From an uncultured Candidatus Saccharibacteria bacterium (lineage in GTDB: Bacteria > Patescibacteriota > Saccharimonadia > Saccharimonadales > Saccharimonadaceae), in the NCBI GenBank assembly GCA_938042055.1, contig CALIRX010000008.1, forward strand, positions 1-6,254: 6,254 bases of DNA, in the 5' to 3' direction. The notes beneath the pieces were generated by a model that did no database searches, was not told the origin of the DNA, and worked only from the letters and a program-made list of their open reading frames with translations. The position numbers and the translations under genes are program-made. The first letter of the stretch is position 1. Each line of letters begins with the position of its first letter. Below, piece after piece: positions 1-4,356 of the stretch.

Positions 1-31
1 ATCAAAAATCCCCCGAAAGTTCGGGGGATTT
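1..31 (-). terminator. Intrinsic terminator of tuf
   Basis: Bases 6-17 pair with 20-31, forming a 12-bp stem with a five-G/C core (CCCCC against GGGGG) and a very small loop. Read on the minus strand, the hairpin is followed by a T-rich tract (ATTTTTGAT). It begins 22 bases after the tuf stop codon, so it is a classic Rho-independent terminator for tuf. The opposite side is also A/T-rich, so it may partly stop plus-strand transcription too, but the T-run is better on the minus strand. Confidence 0.93.
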
Positions 32-53
32 AATTAGGCTTGTGTTATCAAGA

Positions 54-1238
54 TTATTTGTTAATCTTTGTAACAACACCAGCACCAACTGTACGGCCAC
101 CTTCGCGGATAGCAAAGTTCAAACCTTGTTCCATAGCGATTGGTGCAAGCAACTTAACCTTGAAGGTTACAGTGTCGCCTGGCATAACCATTTCTTTGTC
201 AGCTGGCAATTCAACTTCACCAGTAACGTCAGTTGTGCGGAAGTAGAACTGTGGCTTGTAGCCCTTTGAGAATGGAGTGTGGCGACCGCCTTCTTCCTTC
301 TTCAAGATGTAAACTTCAGCTTCAAACTCAGTATGTGGAGTAATTGTGCCTGGCTTTGCCAAAACTTGACCGCGCTCAATATCGCTGCGCTCAATACCAC
401 GTAGCAAGACACCTGCGTTGTCACCTGCTTGACCTTGGTCAAGAGATTTCTTGAAGGCCTCAATACCAGTTACAACTGACTTCTGAGTTGGCTTCAAACC
501 AACGATTTCAACTTCGTCGTTCAATTTAACAACACCCTGCTCGATACGACCAGTTGCTACTGTACCACGACCCTTAATTGAGAAGACGTCCTCAATTGGC
601 ATAATGAATGGTTTGTCCATGTCACGTGCTGGCTCTGGAATGTAGCTGTCCATTGCGTCAACCAATTCCATAATAGCGTCTTCGTATTTCTCGTCACCTT
701 CAAGAGCCTTAAGTGCAGAACCCTTGATAATTGGAGCGTCTTTGTCGAAGCCGTTCTTTTCAAGAAGTTCGCGAACTTCTTCTTCGATCAGCTCAACCAT
801 TTCTTCGTCAGCCATGTCCATCTTGTTCAAGAAGACAACGATCTTTGGCACACCAACCTGCTTTGCAAGCAAAACGTGCTCACGAGTCTGAGGCATTGGG
901 CCGTCAGTTGCAGCGATAACCAATACCGCACCGTCAACCTGAGCAGCACCGGTGATCATATTCTTGACGTAGTCGGCGTGTCCTGGCATGTCAACGTGTG
1001 CATAGTGACGATTCTTTGATTCATACTCTTGGTGTGAAGACGCGATAGTAATACCACGTTGCTTCTCTTCTGGTGCGTTGTCGATCTGGTCGTACGCAAC
1101 AGGTTTGTTAACTGCGCTTGGTAGGCGCTTTGCCAACACTGCAGTAATCGCAGCAGTCAGCGTAGTCTTACCGTGGTCAACGTGGCCCATTGTACCAACG
1201 TTAACGTGCGGTTTGCTTCGGTCAAATGCATCTGCCAT
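54..1238 (-). CDS. tuf: Elongation factor Tu (EF-Tu)
   Basis: EF-Tu is the cytoplasmic GTPase that carries aminoacyl-tRNA to the ribosomal A site. At 394 residues it is full length (E. coli EF-Tu has 393-394). All GTPase motifs are visible: G1 GHVDHGKT (18-25), G2 RGITI (61-65), G3 DMPGHADY (83-90) with catalytic His87, G4 NKMD (138-141) and G5 SALKAL (174-179). Domains II and III follow, with GGRHTPF and PQFYFRTTDVTG near 317-340 and the usual ending REGGRTVGAGVV. Met replaces the Cys common in G3 and G4, a known kind of variation. The ATG at 1238 is fixed by the family N-terminus and by an AAGGAG 11 bases upstream. The stop is TAA. The gene has its own promoter and terminator, so it looks monocistronic or a readthrough partner of tgt; no rpsG, fusA or ribosomal protein gene adjoins it here. 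Confidence 0.99.
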   Translation of the reverse strand: MADAFDRSKPHVNVGTMGHVDHGKTTLTAAITAVLAKRLPSAVNKPVAYDQIDNAPEEKQRGITIASSHQEYESKNRHYAHVDMPGHADYVKNMITGAAQVDGAVLVIAATDGPMPQTREHVLLAKQVGVPKIVVFLNKMDMADEEMVELIEEEVRELLEKNGFDKDAPIIKGSALKALEGDEKYEDAIMELVDAMDSYIPEPARDMDKPFIMPIEDVFSIKGRGTVATGRIEQGVVKLNDEVEIVGLKPTQKSVVTGIEAFKKSLDQGQAGDNAGVLLRGIERSDIERGQVLAKPGTITPHTEFEAEVYILKKEEGGRHTPFSKGYKPQFYFRTTDVTGEVELPADKEMVMPGDTVTFKVKLLAPIAMEQGLNFAIREGGRTVGAGVVTKINK

Positions 1239-1249
1239 TTGTAGAAGTT

Positions 1250-1255
1250 CTCCTT
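1250..1255 (-). promoter_or_regulatory. Shine-Dalgarno site of tuf
   Basis: AAGGAG on the minus strand lies 11 bases before the tuf ATG, a slightly long but workable spacing. It is the only clear Shine-Dalgarno directly before one of the four main genes here, which makes tuf the exception to the apparently leaderless pattern of the others. Confidence 0.85.
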
Positions 1256-1258
1256 AAT

Positions 1259-1291
1259 TTAATTATTATTTTTCACGCGGGTACAGTCCAT
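1259..1291 (-). CDS. Possible 10-codon upstream ORF in the tuf leader
   Basis: Inside the tuf 5' untranslated region, an ATG at 1291 opens a 10-codon frame, MDCTRVKNNN, ending in TAA 20 bases before the tuf ATG. It has a plausible ribosome site of its own: GAGGT at 1303-1299, seven bases before the ATG. It is downstream of the predicted tuf start of transcription (about 1313), so it would be on the same mRNA. The three final Asn codons are all AAT. Translation of this frame could influence ribosome loading on the tuf Shine-Dalgarno, which begins four bases after the uORF stop codon. A chance ORF in an A/T-rich leader is a real alternative. Confidence 0.4.
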   Translation of the reverse strand: MDCTRVKNNN

Positions 1292-1319
1292 AAAAAAGAC
1301 CTCACGGCGTATGAGTTTA

Positions 1320-1348
1320 ATTATAACGATTTTCCAATCAGTTGTAAA
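1320..1348 (-). promoter_or_regulatory. Strong sigma70-type promoter of tuf
   Basis: On the minus strand a -35 TTTACA (1348-1343) and a perfect -10 TATAAT (1325-1320) are separated by exactly 17 bases. This is a near-consensus housekeeping promoter, as expected for one of the most abundant cell proteins. Transcription should start near 1313, giving a leader of about 75 bases. The -35 begins only four bases after the tgt TAG stop, and no terminator lies between, so tgt transcripts probably also run into tuf. Confidence 0.85.
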
Positions 1349-1352
1349 TAGC

Positions 1353-2564
1353 CTATTTCTTACTATAATACTTCGCCAGGAACGAATCGCGGAACTCATA
1401 AAAAGTCCCGTCCTCCAAGCTGGCACGAATATCATCAACCAACTTAACGATAAATCGCTCATTATGAATCGACAACAACGTTCCAGCCAACGACTCACGG
1501 GCGTGCAAAAGATGACAAAGATAAGCCGCCGTGTAATTCTTGCAAGTATAGCAATCGCAATCGTCCATAATCGGCGCAAACATCTCACGGTATTTCTGGC
1601 CGCGCACATTGACCCGACCAAACGGCGTATACGCGGCGCCATTCCTGGCCACTCGCGTCGGGCTCACACAGTCAAAAGTGTCAATTCCCTGCTCAATTGC
1701 CGCAAAAATATCATCAGGCTCGGAAATTCCCAGTAAATGACGCGGTTTATTTTCAGGCAGAATTTGATTAACCCACTGAATCGTTTGCGCCATAGTTTCC
1801 TTTTCCAGCGCGCCACCGATTCCATAGCCATCAAAATCCATCGCGCCCAAAAACTCGGCAGTTTGCTTTCGCAAATCCTCGTAATTCGCGCCTTGCAAAA
1901 CGCCAAATAAAGCTTGATACGGCTTATCTGGACGAGCCGCCCGCAAACGCTTGACTTCCGCCAAACTTCGCTCCGCCCAAGCATGCGTCCTGGCCAGCGC
2001 CTCAACTTGATATTCGTACGGATCAATCAAAGAGGTCAATTCGTCAAACGCGAAAGTAATATCAGCGCCAATTCCAGCCTGAATTTGCATGGACAATTCT
2101 GGCGTAAATTTATGATAAGAGCCGTCCAGATGCGACTTAAACATCACGCCGTTTTCGTCCACCCAAGCATGACGCGATGATTTTTTAGCAATCACAATTT
2201 CTTCATCGACATCAGTACTCATCGCCAAAACTTTCTTAAAGCCAGAACCCAAACTCAAAACCTGAAAACCACCACTATCCGTAAAAGTCGGACCATCCCA
2301 GTGCATAAATTTGCCAAGATATCCAGCCTTTTCAATCAACTCATGCCCCGGCTGCAGATATAAATGATAAGCGTTCGCCAGTACCGCCTGCGCGCCGACG
2401 TCCTTCACCATCTCTGGAATCATCGCTTTAACATTAGCCTTAGTTCCAACCATAATAAACGCCGGCGTTTTAATATCACCGTGTGGCGTGTGAATAATTC
2501 CCGTTCGTGCCAACGTGTCGTTAAATCGTGAAGTTATTTCAAAAGAAAAAGGCTTTTTCTGCAT
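1353..2564 (-). CDS. tgt: tRNA-guanine(34) transglycosylase (queuine tRNA-ribosyltransferase)
   Basis: Tgt swaps the wobble guanine of GUN-anticodon tRNAs (Asn, Asp, His, Tyr) for a 7-deazaguanine, preQ1 in most bacteria or queuine in salvagers. The 403-residue TIM-barrel protein keeps the catalytic Asp96 (TDSGGFQV) and the nucleophile Asp298 (FDCVSPTR), base-binding Asp174 (FDE) and Gln224 (LQG), and the zinc ligands Cys336, Cys338, Cys341 and His367 (CDCYTC and IHN). It is longer than the E. coli enzyme (375) mainly because of about 24 extra residues around 105-150. The pocket loop is odd: GGALEKE (250-256) stands where E. coli has GGLAVGE, and Leu176 replaces the Cys after the FDE motif. 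ATG at 2564 follows a TGnTATAAT element by 10 bases and has no Shine-Dalgarno. The stop is TAG. It lies 16 bases after the upstream frame and just before the tuf promoter. Identity is firm; base preference is open. Confidence 0.98.
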   Translation of the reverse strand: MQKKPFSFEITSRFNDTLARTGIIHTPHGDIKTPAFIMVGTKANVKAMIPEMVKDVGAQAVLANAYHLYLQPGHELIEKAGYLGKFMHWDGPTFTDSGGFQVLSLGSGFKKVLAMSTDVDEEIVIAKKSSRHAWVDENGVMFKSHLDGSYHKFTPELSMQIQAGIGADITFAFDELTSLIDPYEYQVEALARTHAWAERSLAEVKRLRAARPDKPYQALFGVLQGANYEDLRKQTAEFLGAMDFDGYGIGGALEKETMAQTIQWVNQILPENKPRHLLGISEPDDIFAAIEQGIDTFDCVSPTRVARNGAAYTPFGRVNVRGQKYREMFAPIMDDCDCYTCKNYTAAYLCHLLHARESLAGTLLSIHNERFIVKLVDDIRASLEDGTFYEFRDSFLAKYYSKK

Positions 2565-2574
2565 AATCTGTTTG

Positions 2575-2583
2575 ATTATATCA
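2575..2583 (-). promoter_or_regulatory. Extended -10 promoter of tgt, overlapping the upstream stop codon
   Basis: The minus strand reads TGATATAAT: a perfect -10 hexamer (2580-2575) preceded by TGn, the extended -10 motif. The TGA supplying the TG is also the final stop codon of the upstream frame. No good -35 lies at 16-18 bases, which fits an extended -10 promoter. The tgt ATG begins 10 bases after the hexamer, so the mRNA would have only about three untranslated bases. Confidence 0.65.
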
Positions 2584-2862
2584 CGAAATGGTCGACGGAT
2601 CGTTTCGCGACAAGCTAATCACGTCACTACATCGCACCAAGTAATATTTATTCTCTTCCGCATTATTAACTATTAGCACAGGCTCGCCGCGACTAAGTGA
2701 CAATTCCGACGCGCTTAATATTCGTCCGTCAATATCTGGCCTATCGTTAATTTCTGGATTCCAGACCACCAAATTATCCGCACGCAGCGCAAATTTCTCA
2801 ACATACTCATGGCTATTCACTTCTTCTGGCGGAACATCATTCCACGAAACAGCATTCAGCAA
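2581..2862 (-). CDS. 93-codon C-terminal frame of the unknown protein, after an in-frame TGA
   Basis: No family was recognised. If read as its own gene, translation would have to start at TTG 2862, as there is no ATG or internal Met anywhere in the frame and no Shine-Dalgarno before the TTG. The frame is exactly that of the upstream 468-codon gene: between that gene's TGA (2880-2878) and the TTG lie only five sense codons (CLPGD). The product looks like half a beta-rich domain, ending GEPVLIVNN followed by KYYLVRCSDVISLS. Those endings resemble three segments of the upstream protein. The best reading is therefore the C-terminal part of one 567-residue protein rather than an independent gene. 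The coding nature of the frame is well supported; a separate start is not. Confidence 0.5.
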   Translation of the reverse strand: MLNAVSWNDVPPEEVNSHEYVEKFALRADNLVVWNPEINDRPDIDGRILSASELSLSRGEPVLIVNNAEENKYYLVRCSDVISLSRNDPSTIS

Positions 2863-2877
2863 ATCGCCAGGTAAACA

Positions 2878-4284
2878 TCAGTATGCCGAAACTACACATT
2901 CGCCCTTAAACTCCCGCACTCTGCTAATATCCTGGATTACATTACGAGCGGCGCATTCATACTGACTCAACACATCGAGCTGCTCATTAAGAGGCAATTT
3001 ATAGAAACACTCATCATTAACTACTTCACTTGCAAAATTTGCAATTTTATGAAGTTCATTTACCACCATTTTAAGCTCTTCAGCTTCGCCATCAAATCCT
3101 TCCAAACGAATAATCTTATCTCTGTCGGGTATCACATAAATCTTCTTCGAAAAATCTCCAGACTTACCATCTATCTTCACTTCAAGCGCCGCGTAAAATT
3201 TATCATGATAGCTAACAAAACACATCCCATAAATACACGCCCCAGAAATATCCATAAATTTATACTGTAATTCATTATTTTTCGTGGCGTCAGGAGTCAA
3301 CACAAAACCGGTAAAATCAACAGTGCTAATGCCATAAAGTCTTGTCGCAGCAAACTCAGACAACTGGTCATTTAATGTTTGGGCATACTCTCTTGACACT
3401 TCGTCAAACTCCGACTCGTCAACATAAGAAAGGTCCGTCGCTAACTGCCAAGCGGTCCCCTGAAAATCGTCATTAAAAACCGTTTCAAATAAATCAATAG
3501 GGACTCCGATCTCCTCTTTATCAATTGGCGCCATATCAAGCACGTCTTTCATATCTACACAAAAAGTCGTAAATCGATTTTTAATATCAAACATTTCCAG
3601 CACAGGGCGATTATCACGCCACGTAAAACTCGGTAGCCATCCAGATAAAACCGCAGAATTAGCGTCTTCTACATTATTTTCCTTGCCGTCAATTTTAACC
3701 TTATAAGCCTGGCATTTCACTTGAATTCCGCCATCATACGGAATCTCATTCAAAACGTCATTTATTTCATCTATCAAAAGCTGTCTCGACTCCGCATCTT
3801 GAGTGTCGCCAACACCAGCAACTTCTTCGATTTTGTCAGCATAGTGGCGCAATTTACGCACGCATCGAGGAACGCCGCTATCATCTGGCAATAACTCTAT
3901 TGATACAATCGCCTGCTTGTCAAGCGGAAAATAATAGTCCTTCTGCGAAGTTCGCACACACAAAGCAGCCATTTCTTTGGTGTAAACCGCAAACGGCGCT
4001 GGAATCTCAGGATCAATTTCCATAGGAGATATCAAATCCGCCACACCCTCAACTGACTGCAGACGATACGAATCATCCTCTTCGGATTGACTATATCCAA
4101 CAACTCTAACTCTCTCGCCCTCAATATCGCCAGCGTGCGCAGCTTGTTCTATCTCAGCGATTGCAATCTCGTCATTTTCCCCTTCTCCGTCGAGCAATAA
4201 ATTCGCACCAGCAATTCGCCTCCAGTCTTCATCGGAGAACAGTTCAGGAGAATTAGACTCCGTATTAGGCTTTGAACGCTCCAT
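2878..4284 (-). CDS. Uncharacterised acidic repeat protein
   Basis: I do not recognise this 468-residue protein. It is strongly acidic, has no signal peptide or membrane segment and is probably cytoplasmic. It seems built from repeated beta-rich modules separated by helical linkers. Each module opens with a short hydrophobic strand (RVRVVGYS 58-65, GIQVKCQAY 186-194, VDFTGFVL 322-329, GECVVSAY 461-468). The first three close with a related motif (YYFPLDKQAIVSIE 117-130, TTFCVDMKDVLDMA 239-252, KIYVIPDRDKIIRLE 381-395). The fourth lacks its closing half, which lies in the same frame beyond the TGA stop. ATG 4284 is the first start; it lies 10 bases after a TATAAT and lacks a Shine-Dalgarno. 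The next gene on the strand is tgt, with its own promoter element. Position alone gives no function. A scaffold or binding role is possible but unsupported. Confidence 0.85.
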   Translation of the reverse strand: MERSKPNTESNSPELFSDEDWRRIAGANLLLDGEGENDEIAIAEIEQAAHAGDIEGERVRVVGYSQSEEDDSYRLQSVEGVADLISPMEIDPEIPAPFAVYTKEMAALCVRTSQKDYYFPLDKQAIVSIELLPDDSGVPRCVRKLRHYADKIEEVAGVGDTQDAESRQLLIDEINDVLNEIPYDGGIQVKCQAYKVKIDGKENNVEDANSAVLSGWLPSFTWRDNRPVLEMFDIKNRFTTFCVDMKDVLDMAPIDKEEIGVPIDLFETVFNDDFQGTAWQLATDLSYVDESEFDEVSREYAQTLNDQLSEFAATRLYGISTVDFTGFVLTPDATKNNELQYKFMDISGACIYGMCFVSYHDKFYAALEVKIDGKSGDFSKKIYVIPDRDKIIRLEGFDGEAEELKMVVNELHKIANFASEVVNDECFYKLPLNEQLDVLSQYECAARNVIQDISRVREFKGECVVSAY

Positions 4285-4294
4285 ATTGCTATAT

Positions 4295-4322
4295 ATTATA
4301 CAACTTTAATCGATATTTACAA
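4295..4322 (-). promoter_or_regulatory. Promoter of the unknown acidic protein gene
   Basis: On the minus strand TTGTAA (4322-4317) and a perfect TATAAT (4300-4295) are 16 bases apart. The ATG begins 10 bases after the -10 box, so the transcript would have about three untranslated bases. The same -10-to-ATG distance is seen at tgt. Confidence 0.65.
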
Positions 4323-4344
4323 GTATAACTCCTTCCGTATGCTG

Positions 4345-4350
4345 TATACT
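4345..4350 (+). promoter_or_regulatory. Candidate -10 element of glgB
   Basis: TATACT ends six bases before the glgB ATG, so transcription starting the usual seven bases downstream would begin at the A of ATG. No convincing -35 lies at 16-18 bases (the nearest match, TTTACA at 4316-4321, is 23 bases away). No Shine-Dalgarno is present. The call rests on the hexamer and its position, and is moderate. Confidence 0.5.
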
Positions 4351-4356
4351 AGAAAC

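Larger units (their letters stand above)
2581..4284 (-). pseudogene. Composite 567-residue frame interrupted by one TGA
   Basis: From ATG 4284 to TGA 2581 a single reading frame contains 468 codons, one TGA (2880-2878) and 98 further sense codons. The apparent repeat domain D starts before the TGA (GECVVSAY) and finishes after it (KYYLVRCSDVISLS), so the break cuts a domain. Both parts remain open, with no other stop or frameshift, so any lesion would be recent. Options are a nonsense mutation, a sequencing or assembly error, or programmed readthrough. The base after the TGA is T, which in E. coli favours efficient termination, so readthrough is the least likely. Whether the truncated 468-residue product still works is unknown. 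Confidence 0.55.

Noticed and set aside
1299..1316. Possible hairpin in the tuf leader (CTCA pairing with TGAG) followed by a run of six T, resembling an attenuator.
   Set aside because: The stem is only four base pairs with a seven-base loop, too weak for a terminator.
1311..1736. A 141-codon plus-strand open frame over the tgt 3' end.
   Set aside because: It is antisense to conserved Tgt zinc-site sequence and crosses the tuf promoter; it is a shadow frame.
2837..2878. An ATG overlapping the TGA stop of the unknown gene (TGATG), suggesting a translationally coupled gene.
   Set aside because: It opens a different frame and stops after 13 codons, so it does not lead into the downstream 93-codon frame.
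2581..4284. TGA as a sense codon throughout this genome (code 25 or code 4).
   Set aside because: EF-Tu, Tgt and GlgB contain no in-frame TGA, and their conserved Gly and Trp positions use GGN and TGG.
4316..4321. TTTACA as the -35 box of the glgB promoter.
   Set aside because: It is 23 bases from the TATACT hexamer, too far for sigma70-type spacing.
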